DNA of 43,482 bases from Acidimicrobiaceae bacterium. Lineage in GTDB: Bacteria; Actinomycetota; Acidimicrobiia; Acidimicrobiales; Aldehydirespiratoraceae. A program made the position numbers and the translations under genes. Shown in pieces: positions 7,907 to 15,364 of this stretch (its first letter is position 1; every line of letters starts with the position of its first letter). The notes under the pieces are model-generated. The model was not told the origin of the DNA. It saw only the letters and a program-made list of their open reading frames with translations, and did not search any database. Where the stretch lies: positions 7,353 to 50,834 of the forward strand of contig VYBO01000062.1 of assembly GCA_009844405.1 (NCBI GenBank). Reading direction: 5' to 3'.

Positions 7907-8617
7907 GTGCAGGGCGGCTGCCGCTGGACGGTTGAGCGCCTGCGCGGGCCGGTGTCGGAGTTGCTCGAGTCGGCCGAGCCTTCGGCAGCCGGCGCGAGGG
8001 TGGCCAGGATCCACACCGTCACCGGCGCAGGGCTCGTGCTGGGCAGCACGCAGGGTCCCGAGACTGCGGACCAGACCCGGGCGGCGGCCGCCGGCGCGGA
8101 GATCCTGCGGCGTCGCAGCGGCGGGGGAGCGGTGCTGCTGCTTCCCGGAGGCCAGGTGTGGGCGGACTTCTTCGTCCCGGCCTCCGACCCGCTGTGGAGC
8201 GACGATTTGGCCCACGCCGTCCGGTGGGTGGGCGAACTCTGGTCGGCGGTGGTCGAGCCCTTCGTGGCCGAACCGATCTCGGTCCATTCAGGCCGGCTGG
8301 TGGCCGACCGGTGGGGGAGGCTGGTGTGCTTCGCCGGGTCGGGTCCCGGCGAGGTCTTCGCGGGCGGGCTCAAGGTCGTCGGAGTCAGCCAGCGCCGCAC
8401 CCGCTCGCGGGTCCGCATCCAGACCACCGCCCGGCTCCGGCGCGAAGCAGCCGATCACGTCCTCGACGAGATGGAACTCCTGGAGGCCGCACCGGCGGAC
8501 CGGACCGCAGGCCGGGCCGTGATGGCCACCCGCTGCGGCGCCGTCCCGGCCACCGAGGCCGACTTGACCGAGGCCCTGCTAGTAGCCCTGGGAGCGCAGG
8601 CAGGAGACAACCGGTAG
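7907..8617 (+). CDS. Lipoate-protein ligase / octanoyltransferase-like protein
   Basis: The 236-residue protein shows the biotin/lipoate ligase (LplA/LipM) fold signature: RRRSGGGAVLLLPGGQVWAD, and later the lysine-containing GGLKVVGVSQRR, where the Lys normally contacts the acyl-adenylate or forms the reaction centre. The usual HGPGD-type motif is changed to LLPGGQ, so exact chemistry (ligase, octanoyl transferase or a divergent relative) is uncertain. Starts are ambiguous: GTG 7907 begins just before the family-typical Trp (CRWTVERL), while ATG 7853 and an earlier codon lie within the dispersed repeat. It sits alone between the HNH gene and mraZ; no lipoyl-synthase neighbour is present. Confidence 0.72.
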   Translation: MQGGCRWTVERLRGPVSELLESAEPSAAGARVARIHTVTGAGLVLGSTQGPETADQTRAAAAGAEILRRRSGGGAVLLLPGGQVWADFFVPASDPLWSDDLAHAVRWVGELWSAVVEPFVAEPISVHSGRLVADRWGRLVCFAGSGPGEVFAGGLKVVGVSQRRTRSRVRIQTTARLRREAADHVLDEMELLEAAPADRTAGRAVMATRCGAVPATEADLTEALLVALGAQAGDNR

Positions 8618-8679
8618 CAGCCGCACAACCGCCTGGAAGCCGAGCGAGGCGGCAAGCGCGATTCTCGGCGCGGCACGAC

Positions 8680-8732
8680 TTGCGTTGTGGTGTGAAAGGG
8701 AGTACAGTGGTGCGCTGTGGAGTATTTGGGAG
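8680..8732 (+). promoter_or_regulatory. mraZ promoter with five phased MraZ-box-like repeats
   Basis: A -35 TTGCGT (8680-8685) and -10 TACAGT (8703-8708) are separated by 17 bp, placing the transcription start near 8715. Overlaid on this are five 6-mers at an exact 10-bp period: GTGGTG (8687), AGGGAG (8697), GTGGTG (8707), GTGGAG (8717) and TGGGAG (8727). MraZ is known to bind short direct repeats of this GTGGAG/TGGGA type ahead of its own gene, so these are the probable autoregulatory sites controlling the whole dcw operon. The repeats cover the spacer, -10 and start site, consistent with repression. Confidence 0.75.
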
Positions 8733-8767
8733 CGACCGGACCCGGGCCGAGGGCGTGAGCGTCAACC

Positions 8768-9217
8768 ATGACCGGCCATCGCACCCTATTCGTCGGCGTC
8801 CACGAGCACACCCTGGACGGCAAGGGGCGGCTGATCCTGCCGTCGGGGTTCCGCAGCCACCTGTCCGGCGGCGCCTACATCACCGCGCTGGACTCCTGCG
8901 TGGGCATCCTGCCGGTCGACGAGTTCGCCGACACCGCCGAGCAACTCCGGACGCAGGTGGGCGGCGAGCAGGTGGACATCAACGCGCTGCGGAGCTTTGC
9001 GGCCCAGGCCGACTTCGTGGTGCCCGACGCACAGGGGCGCATGAGGATCCTGCCCCACCTGCGGGACGCCGCCGGGCTCGAGCGCAAGGTGATCGTCACC
9101 GGCATGATCCGCCGCATCGAGGTCTGGAACCCCGACCGCTGGGCCGAGGTCCAGTCCGTGGGCACCGAGCGCCTGGCCGACGCCATCACGCACGGAAGGG
9201 GGATCGCCAGTGCCTGA
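8768..9217 (+). CDS. mraZ: Transcriptional regulator MraZ
   Basis: The 149-residue protein begins TGHRTLFVGVHEHTLDGKGR and contains two SpoVT/AbrB-like swapped-hairpin DNA-binding halves (about 8-60 and 85-130; the second includes VVPDAQGRMRILPHLRDAAG and IEVWNPDRW), as in all MraZ proteins. It forms ring-shaped oligomers that bind the repeats ahead of the dcw operon. As first gene of the operon it is expected to control its own and downstream transcription. The gap to rsmH (247 bp) is unusually long and holds a C-rich stretch and a large inverted repeat. Confidence 0.95.
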   Translation: MTGHRTLFVGVHEHTLDGKGRLILPSGFRSHLSGGAYITALDSCVGILPVDEFADTAEQLRTQVGGEQVDINALRSFAAQADFVVPDAQGRMRILPHLRDAAGLERKVIVTGMIRRIEVWNPDRWAEVQSVGTERLADAITHGRGIASA

Positions 9218-9230
9218 ACGCCGTTCCCCG

Positions 9231-9310
9231 CTCCAGCAGGCCCACCCCAGCCCGCGACGCCGACCCGACCACCCGCACCCGACCCGAGACCAGACCAACC
9301 ACCCGGACCG
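9231..9310 (+). other. C-rich, G-poor, T-free tract in the mraZ-rsmH gap
   Basis: In these 80 bases I count 44 C, 17 G and a single T on the transcribed-sense strand, with recurring ACCCG/GACC units. Such C-over-G RNA is the composition bound by Rho factor (rut-like), and the opposite strand is G-run rich. It lies immediately before the 123-bp inverted-repeat element and downstream of the mraZ stop. Rho loading here would uncouple mraZ from the rest of the operon; that is inference from composition only. Confidence 0.4.
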
Positions 9311-9330
9311 CAGCAGTCGCCGAAGAGCTG

Positions 9331-9453
9331 CCCGGTCATGTGCAGTTCCCCGATTGGCAGATGGAAGACCCGTACTCCGCCCGCTTGCCATCAGCTCGAT
9401 CGGGGGAGAAATCCCGACGTGCGCCGTCGGTCGGGGAACTGCAGATGACCGGG
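9331..9453. repeat. 123-bp element with 23-bp terminal inverted repeats between mraZ and rsmH
   Basis: Arms 9331-9353 and 9431-9453 are reverse complements at 22 of 23 positions, separated by 77 bases that contain smaller hairpins (for example TCGGG at 9400 with CCCGA at 9413). In RNA this would form one very stable stem. It could be an RNA attenuator in the dcw leader or the remnant of a small inverted-repeat mobile element; no target-site duplication is obvious and no second copy is seen in the window. Confidence 0.75.
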
Positions 9454-9464
9454 TGCCGGCCGAC

Positions 9465-10421
9465 ATGACGGCCGGCGCCGGAGAGGGCGCCGGCCCCTAC
9501 CACCAGCCGGTCATGCTCCGCGAGGTGGTGGACATACTGGCCGGGGCGCCCGAGGGCCTCGTCGTCGACGCCACCGTGGGAGGCGGCGGCCACGCCGACG
9601 TTCTCCTCGCCCGCGCCCCCCACCTGCGGCTGCTCGGGCTCGACCGCGACCCGGACGCTCTGAGAGCCTCCGCCGAGCGGCTCGCCGGCCACGGCGACAG
9701 GGTCGTCCTGCGTCACGCCCGCTTCGACGCGCTCGGCGACGTGCTCGACGAGATCGGCGCAAGCGGGATCTCAGCCTGCCTGTTCGACCTCGGGGTCAGC
9801 TCGGCCCAGCTCGACCGGCCCGAACGCGGCTTCAGCTACCGCCTCGACGGCCCGCTCGACATGCGGATGGACCCCTCCACCGGCGTCACCGCGGCGGACA
9901 TCGTCAATCACGCCGATGAGCGGGCTCTCGCCTCGATCCTTCGCCGCAACGCCGATGAGCGGCATTGCCGTCGCATCGCCGCCGCCATCGTCGCCGGCAG
10001 ACCCTTCGCCACCACCACCCAACTGGCCCGGGTCGTGGCTGAGGCGGCGCCCGCCCCCGGTCGCCGTCGCGTCCACCCCGCCCGGCGCACCTTCCAGGCC
10101 CTGCGCATCGAGGTGAACCGCGAGCTGGAGATCCTCGAGGCCGCCCTGACCGGCGCCATCGGGCGGCTCGCCAGTTCCGGGCGCTGCGCGGTGCTCTCCT
10201 ACCATTCCGGCGAGGACCGGATCGTGAAGTCCGTCTTCCGGCGATCGGCGGGCGAGATACCGCCGCCGAGGCCCGGCCTGCCGCCCCCGCCCGGCCCGGA
10301 GGCCACCGCACGGCTGCTGGGACGCCGGGCCCGCACACCCTCCGAGTCGGAGAGGGCCGTCAACCGCAGGGCGAGCGCGGCACGACTGCGAGCGGTGGAA
10401 CGCCTCTCGCCGCAGGGATGA
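9465..10421 (+). CDS. rsmH: 16S rRNA (cytosine1402-N4)-methyltransferase RsmH
   Basis: The 318-residue product has the family N-terminus YHQPVMLREVVDIL, S-adenosylmethionine-binding motif VVDATVGGGGHAD (about 33-45), the signature FDLGVSSAQLDRPERGFSYR, and RRTFQALRIEVNREL plus VLSYHSGEDRIVK. RsmH (MraW) methylates N4 of C1402 in 16S rRNA in the ribosomal P site. The start at 9465 is placed just before the conserved HxPVM motif; the frame is open upstream to 9210, but that region is the C-rich tract and inverted repeat and has no family similarity. It is followed closely by ftsL. Confidence 0.95.
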   Translation: MTAGAGEGAGPYHQPVMLREVVDILAGAPEGLVVDATVGGGGHADVLLARAPHLRLLGLDRDPDALRASAERLAGHGDRVVLRHARFDALGDVLDEIGASGISACLFDLGVSSAQLDRPERGFSYRLDGPLDMRMDPSTGVTAADIVNHADERALASILRRNADERHCRRIAAAIVAGRPFATTTQLARVVAEAAPAPGRRRVHPARRTFQALRIEVNRELEILEAALTGAIGRLASSGRCAVLSYHSGEDRIVKSVFRRSAGEIPPPRPGLPPPPGPEATARLLGRRARTPSESERAVNRRASAARLRAVERLSPQG

Positions 10422-10424
10422 GCG

Positions 10425-10919
10425 ATGGCGCCGCCGTCTCAGCGGAGCGCGCCTGCGCGAACCACCGGCACATCCGCTCCGAGGACCGGGCGGCCGTCGC
10501 CGGACCTCGAGGTCGCCCGCAAACCGGACCGTGCCCGACGCTCCATCGGCGGTATCGGCACCGTGCTGGCATCGGGCCTGTTCGCGGTGTGCCTGGCTCT
10601 CGCCGCACTCCACGCGGTCCTCGTCGAGAACCAGGCCACTCTTGACGACCTGCTCGAGCGCAACGAGCAGCGCTACGAGCGGATCGACAACCTGCAGGCG
10701 GAGATCGCCTACCTCGACTCCCCGGAGGGCCTCGCCGATCAGGCGCACTCCGCCGGGCTGGTGCCCTCGGCCGAGTTGGCCGTCCTCACCCCGATCGGCG
10801 CGGACCTCCTTCCGCCGCCCGGGGAGGATCCCTTCGATCTCGAGTCGTCGGGTTGGCCGCCTGACCCGCCCGCCGCTGAGCCTCCAGAAGCCCCGGAACC
10901 AGGACTAGCGGCCGGATGA
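10425..10919 (+). CDS. ftsL: FtsL-like divisome protein
   Basis: The 164-residue bitopic protein has a basic Pro/Arg-rich cytoplasmic N-terminus (1-40), one transmembrane helix (about 43-66) and a periplasmic coiled coil (about 68-98, NQATLDDLLERNEQRYERID) followed by the short conserved EGLADQAHSAGLVP typical of FtsL/DivIC proteins, then a Pro/Glu-rich tail. Its position between rsmH and ftsI is the standard ftsL slot. FtsL works with FtsB and FtsQ to activate FtsWI septal synthesis. It begins three bases after the rsmH stop and overlaps ftsI. Sequence identity of FtsL proteins is always low, so the call rests on topology and position. Confidence 0.85.
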   Translation: MAPPSQRSAPARTTGTSAPRTGRPSPDLEVARKPDRARRSIGGIGTVLASGLFAVCLALAALHAVLVENQATLDDLLERNEQRYERIDNLQAEIAYLDSPEGLADQAHSAGLVPSAELAVLTPIGADLLPPPGEDPFDLESSGWPPDPPAAEPPEAPEPGLAAG

Positions 10920-12799
10920 CGCCCCCCCGGCGGCGTCTCGATGCCTCGGCGCGGCATCCCAGCCGCTCGGGCTCGACCAGATCAGCCCGGCCCACGGCGC
11001 CACTGCCGCTCGTCAGCCGACCCCGGGTGGCAACCGTCCTGATGGTGCTGGCGCTCGCCGTGGGAGGGCTCGTCTACCGCATAGTCGACGTACAGGCCAC
11101 GCCCGACCCGCGAGTGCTGGAGGAGGTGTCGAACCCCCTCGACGAGATCGTCGTGCCCGCGCCCCGCGGGACGGTGTTCGATCGCAACGGGCGGGCCATC
11201 GCCCTGTCGCTCCCGGCGGCCACCGTGGTGTCCGACCCCCGCATCATCTCCGATCCCCGGCAGGCCGCCGCGGATCTCTCCGAGGTGATGGGCATCGAGC
11301 CGGAAGCACTGCTCGACAGGCTGCAGGGCGACGGCGCCTTCCGCTATGTGGCCCGCCAGGTCGACGCCGACGTCGGCGAACAGGTCGACGGTCTCGGCAT
11401 CGAGGGGATCAGGGTCATCTCCGAGCCGCGGCGCGAGCATCCGAACGGCGGATGCTCGGCGCTGGCCGCGGTCGGTCGGGTCAACATCGACCACGCGGGC
11501 ATGAGCGGCATCGAGGAGACCCACGACGAGCACCTGTCGGGCACCCCGGGCCGGGTGATGAAGGAGGTCGGAGTAGACGGCACCACCATCCCGGGGGGCC
11601 TCTCCGAGGTGACCGCGCCGGCCGAGGGGCGGGACATCACCCTCACCCTCGACCGCAACGTCCAGTACCAGGCCGAGTCGATGCTGCTCGAGGCCGTCGC
11701 CGCCGCCGGGGCCGCGTCGGGAGTGGCACTGGTGGCGATGCCGGCCACCGGCGAGATCGTGGCCATGGCCAATGTGGCCAGGGGCGACAACGGCATCGTC
11801 GACTGCACCCGGCACAACCTGGCAGCCACGTGGAGCTACGAGCCCGGCTCGGTCTTCAAGCCGGTGACGGCCGCCGCGGCGCTGTCGAGCGGCGCGGTGG
11901 CCGAGCACCTGGCCATCGAGGTGCCATCGTACCTGACCATATGGGAGCACCGCTTCGAGGACACCCCCACCCATCCCGACGTGGAGTGGACGCCGACGCA
12001 GATAGTCGCCCGGTCGTCCAACATCGGCACCATCAACATGGCGCTGCGGGCCGGCGAGGAGCGGATGTACCGGACCATGCGCTCCTTCGGCTTCGGGACC
12101 CGCACGGCCCTCGACTTCAAGGGGGAGTCCAAGGGGATCCTGCCTCCGCTGGGCGAGTGGAGCGGCCTCAGCCTTCCCAACATGGCCATCGGCCAGGGAC
12201 TGGCGGTGACCCCGCTCCAGATTCTCCAGGCCTACAACACCATCGCCAACGGCGGGGTCCTGGTGCCGCTGAAGCTGATCGGCGGCGACAACACCGGAAC
12301 CGGCGCCGGACCCGTGGAGGAGCCGGCGCCGGTGCGGGTCCTCAGCGGAGAGGTGGCCGCAACCCTGATGAGGATGCTGACGGCGGTCGTAGAGGCGGGC
12401 ACCGGTCGACAGGCCCATGTGGAAGGCTTCTCCATGGCCGGCAAGACCGGCACGGCCTGGCAGCCGTGCGACATCGGCTACGAGTGCGTCAACGATCAGA
12501 ACGAGCTGGTCGGCCGCCATCACACCGCCACCTTCGCGGGGATCGTGAGCAACGACGACGGTCCGGCGCTGGTAGTGCTGGTGGTAATCGACCAGCCCAA
12601 GGGCGAACGCATCTCGGGAGGCAAGCTGGCCGCGCCGACCGTGAGCAGGATCGCCGAGTACGCCCTGCGCCAACTGCGGTTCCCCGCCGAGTTGAGCACC
12701 GTCGGCGGCGAGCGCCGCCGAGCGGACCCGGCCGTGGTGCCCCCGCCACCGACGCTGCTCGCCGACCAGTCGCCGGATGCCGGCGGGTCGCAGACGTGA
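10916..12799 (+). CDS. ftsI: Septal peptidoglycan transpeptidase FtsI (PBP3-type)
   Basis: The 627-residue class B penicillin-binding protein has a cytoplasmic basic tail, a transmembrane helix (about 38-56), the dimerisation domain beginning APRGTVFDRNGRAIALSLP (about 82-100), and a transpeptidase domain with all three active-site motifs: S312-V-F-K315, S367-S-N369 and K510-T-G-T. It crosslinks septal peptidoglycan together with FtsW. The ATG overlaps the end of ftsL. The C-terminal about 40 residues are Pro/Arg-rich and variable. The last codons lie in a local duplication shared with the start region of murE. Confidence 0.95.
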   Translation: MTPPRRRLDASARHPSRSGSTRSARPTAPLPLVSRPRVATVLMVLALAVGGLVYRIVDVQATPDPRVLEEVSNPLDEIVVPAPRGTVFDRNGRAIALSLPAATVVSDPRIISDPRQAAADLSEVMGIEPEALLDRLQGDGAFRYVARQVDADVGEQVDGLGIEGIRVISEPRREHPNGGCSALAAVGRVNIDHAGMSGIEETHDEHLSGTPGRVMKEVGVDGTTIPGGLSEVTAPAEGRDITLTLDRNVQYQAESMLLEAVAAAGAASGVALVAMPATGEIVAMANVARGDNGIVDCTRHNLAATWSYEPGSVFKPVTAAAALSSGAVAEHLAIEVPSYLTIWEHRFEDTPTHPDVEWTPTQIVARSSNIGTINMALRAGEERMYRTMRSFGFGTRTALDFKGESKGILPPLGEWSGLSLPNMAIGQGLAVTPLQILQAYNTIANGGVLVPLKLIGGDNTGTGAGPVEEPAPVRVLSGEVAATLMRMLTAVVEAGTGRQAHVEGFSMAGKTGTAWQPCDIGYECVNDQNELVGRHHTATFAGIVSNDDGPALVVLVVIDQPKGERISGGKLAAPTVSRIAEYALRQLRFPAELSTVGGERRRADPAVVPPPPTLLADQSPDAGGSQT

Positions 12800-12860
12800 C
12801 CCAGCAGGGGCACGCACATGGCCGGCGGGTCGCAGACATGACAGGCGGGGCGACGGCATG
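12779..12860 (+). repeat. Imperfect tandem duplication (about 41 bp) at the ftsI-murE junction
   Basis: Unit 1 (12779-12820) and unit 2 (12821-12860) both begin GCCGGCGGGTCGCAGAC, then (G/A)TGAC, and both end in CATG. Unit 1 carries the ftsI stop codon (12797-12799), unit 2 ends with the murE start codon (12858-12860). Short reading frames such as ATG at 12818 (seven codons) and 12838 (seven codons) lie inside. It appears to be a recent slippage duplication that moved murE away from the direct overlap seen at most other junctions of the operon. Confidence 0.7.
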
Positions 12861-14315
12861 ACCAGCCTCGGCGAGCTGGCCCGAGCGCTGCCGGCCGACC
12901 TGCTCCCGCCCGGCGACGGCGGGAGCCCGCAGGACGTCGCCGGCGCGGCGTCGGTCCAGGTCGGCGACGTGGAGCACGACAGCCGGCGTGTCACCGGAGG
13001 CGCCCTGTTCGCGTGCATCCCGGGGGCGACCTGCGACGGGCACCGCTTCGCGGCCGATGCGGTCGCCGCCGGGGCGACCGCGCTGCTGGTGGAGCGCCCG
13101 GTGCAGGCGAAGGTGCCGTGCCTGCTCGTGGAGTCGGTCCGCCGGGCGGTGGGACCGGCTGCGGCCGCGGTGCACGGGCATCCCTGGAGACGCGTCGACC
13201 TGGCGGGCGTCACCGGCACCGACGGCAAGACCACGACGGTCCGGCTGGCCGCAGGCCTGCTGAGATCCGCCGGTCGGGACGCGGTCGAGATCGGCACCCT
13301 GACCGGCACCCTGACCACCCCCGAGGCCACCGACCTGCAGCGCATGCTGGCCGAGTCGGCGGACCGCCGAGCGAGCGCCGCGGTCGTCGAAGTCTCCTCT
13401 CACGGCCTGGCCCAGCACCGGGTGGACGGATGCCGGTTCCGTGTGGCCGCGTTCACCAACCTCGGCCACGACCACCTCGACTATCACGGCTCGATGGACG
13501 ACTACTTCGGGGTCAAGGCCAGGCTGTTCAGCGGCGATCTGGCCGAGAGCGCCGTAGTGGACGTCACCAGCGGCTGGGGGCGCCGTCTGGTCGAGGCGGT
13601 CCCGTCGGGGATGCCGCTGGTGAGAGTGGACCAGCGCGACATCGACGTCCTGGAGGCCGACGCCCGCTCCAGCGTGTTCCGCTGGCGCGGCCAGGTTGTG
13701 ACCCTGCCCCTGGCGGGGGCCTTCAACCGGGCCAACGCCGTGCTCGCGGCCGAGATCGCGTCGTCGCTAGGACTCAGCCCGGACGAGGTCGCGGCGGGCC
13801 TGGCCGAGGCGGCGCCGGTCGCGGGGCGGTTCGAGCCGGTGGACGCCGGCCAGGACTTCGCGGTGGTGGTGGACTACGCCCATACCCCCGACGGTCTCGC
13901 CGCGCTGCTGCAGGCTGCCCGGAGCCTCACCGCCGGGCGCCTCACCGTTGTGTTCGGCGCAGGCGGCGACAGGGACCGCGCCAAGCGGCCGGAAATGGGC
14001 GCAGTCGCTGAGAGACTGGCCGACAGGGTGATCATCACGAGCGACAACCCGCGCTCGGAGGACCCGCAACGGATCATCGACGACATCATCGAAGGCATGG
14101 GCCGCGCCCCCGACCTTAGTGACCCGGACCGCCGCAAGGCCCTGCGCCACGCCGTCGCCACCGCCCGGCGGAGCGATGTGGTGGTCGTCGCCGGCAAGGG
14201 CCACGAGCGCAGCCAGATCATCGGGAACCGCAGACTCGCCTTCGACGACCGGGACGTGGTGCGCGAGGAACTCGAGCGCCTGGCGGACCGCGGCCCAGTG
14301 GAGGCCGAGCGATGA
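12858..14315 (+). CDS. murE: UDP-MurNAc-L-Ala-D-Glu:meso-diaminopimelate ligase MurE
   Basis: The 485-residue Mur ligase has the ATP-binding loop GVTGTDGKTTT (about 117-127), the substrate-lysine region VEVSSHGLAQHRV and HDHLDYHGS, and the amino-acid specificity motif DNPR (396-399, in TSDNPRSEDP). That motif marks meso-diaminopimelate addition, as opposed to lysine. It acts in the cytoplasm in the third step of stem-peptide assembly. ATG 12858 is used because it starts the conserved domain and follows the ftsI stop closely. Its last codons overlap mraY (ATGA), with no murF between them. Confidence 0.96.
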   Translation: MTSLGELARALPADLLPPGDGGSPQDVAGAASVQVGDVEHDSRRVTGGALFACIPGATCDGHRFAADAVAAGATALLVERPVQAKVPCLLVESVRRAVGPAAAAVHGHPWRRVDLAGVTGTDGKTTTVRLAAGLLRSAGRDAVEIGTLTGTLTTPEATDLQRMLAESADRRASAAVVEVSSHGLAQHRVDGCRFRVAAFTNLGHDHLDYHGSMDDYFGVKARLFSGDLAESAVVDVTSGWGRRLVEAVPSGMPLVRVDQRDIDVLEADARSSVFRWRGQVVTLPLAGAFNRANAVLAAEIASSLGLSPDEVAAGLAEAAPVAGRFEPVDAGQDFAVVVDYAHTPDGLAALLQAARSLTAGRLTVVFGAGGDRDRAKRPEMGAVAERLADRVIITSDNPRSEDPQRIIDDIIEGMGRAPDLSDPDRRKALRHAVATARRSDVVVVAGKGHERSQIIGNRRLAFDDRDVVREELERLADRGPVEAER

Positions 14316-15364
14316 TCCGGCTGCTGATCGCGGGCTGCATCGCAATGTTCGTCTCCCTGCTGAGCTGCTGGATCCTGATCCGCGTGCTGGTCCGCTACGG
14401 GATAGGCCAGCCCATCCGCGACGACGGCCCCTCCGAGCACCGGCTCAAGTCGGGCACGCCGACCATGGGCGGCGTCGCCGTCGTGTTCGCGGCCACCACC
14501 GGGTACGTGGTCAGCGACGTGTTCGGCGGCGTCTACACCCGGACCGGCATCATCGTGATGGTCACCATCATCGCGGGCAGCGTCGTCGGCCTGCTCGACG
14601 ACTGGATCAAGGTCGTCGCGGCCCGCAACCTCGGCCTCAACAAGAAGACCAAGATCATCGGGCAGCTCATCGTCGGGATCGGCTTCGCATGGGCCATGAC
14701 CGAGTTCACGTCGGCCCACACCACCCTCTCCTTCACCCGCTTCGACAGTCCCGGCCTCGAGCTGGGGAGGCTGGGCTGGTCGGTATGGGCCGTCCTCCTC
14801 ATCATCGCCACCACCAACGCGGTGAACCTGACCGACGGGCTCGACGGGCTGGCCGCGGGCGCCGGCGGGGTCGGCTACGGCGCGTTCATGTTCATCGGCT
14901 TCTGGCAGTTCGACCACTACGACGACTACCAGGTGGCCCATGCTCTGGATCTGGCCATAGTGAGCGCAGCCATGGTGGGCGCCATCATCGGGTTCCTGTG
15001 GTGGAACGCCGCGCCGGCACGGATCTTCATGGGCGACACCGGCTCGCTGGCGCTGGGCAGCGGCCTCGCCGCGCTGGCCCTGGCCACCAACACCCAGCTC
15101 CTGCTGCCCATAATCGGCGGTCTGTTCGTCATCGAGACCATGTCGGTGATAATGCAGATCATCTCGTTCAGGGGGTTCGGCCGGCGCCTCTTCCGCATGG
15201 CGCCGCTGCACCACCACTTCGAGCTGAGGGGCTGGCCCGAGCCCACCGTCATCGTGCGCCTGTGGATCCTGTCGGGCCTGTGCACCGCCCTCGGACTCGG
15301 GCTGTTCTACGGCGACGCGGTCAACACCGGCATAGTCGACTCCATCTCGAGGCTCACACCATGA
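14312..15364 (+). CDS. mraY: Phospho-MurNAc-pentapeptide transferase MraY
   Basis: The 350-residue polytopic membrane enzyme transfers phospho-MurNAc-pentapeptide to undecaprenyl phosphate to make lipid I. Visible signatures are the cytoplasmic loop SGTPTMGG (about 49-56), LLDDWIKV, the catalytic NAVNLTDGLDGLA region, IFMGDTGSLALG and the C-terminal HHHFELRGWPE. About ten hydrophobic segments are present, as usual. It overlaps murE and murD by 4 bp on each side, so translation is probably coupled through the three genes. Confidence 0.97.
   Translation: MIRLLIAGCIAMFVSLLSCWILIRVLVRYGIGQPIRDDGPSEHRLKSGTPTMGGVAVVFAATTGYVVSDVFGGVYTRTGIIVMVTIIAGSVVGLLDDWIKVVAARNLGLNKKTKIIGQLIVGIGFAWAMTEFTSAHTTLSFTRFDSPGLELGRLGWSVWAVLLIIATTNAVNLTDGLDGLAAGAGGVGYGAFMFIGFWQFDHYDDYQVAHALDLAIVSAAMVGAIIGFLWWNAAPARIFMGDTGSLALGSGLAALALATNTQLLLPIIGGLFVIETMSVIMQIISFRGFGRRLFRMAPLHHHFELRGWPEPTVIVRLWILSGLCTALGLGLFYGDAVNTGIVDSISRLTP

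Noticed and set aside
9210..9464. N-terminal extension of rsmH back to 9210, overlapping the end of mraZ.
   Set aside because: The extra residues are Arg/Pro-rich, coincide with the C-rich tract and inverted repeat, and RsmH proteins begin near the HxPVM motif.
10982..13345. A 787-codon open frame antisense to ftsI and murE.
   Set aside because: Both sense genes have intact active-site motifs and the antisense translation resembles no family; codon composition explains the open frame.
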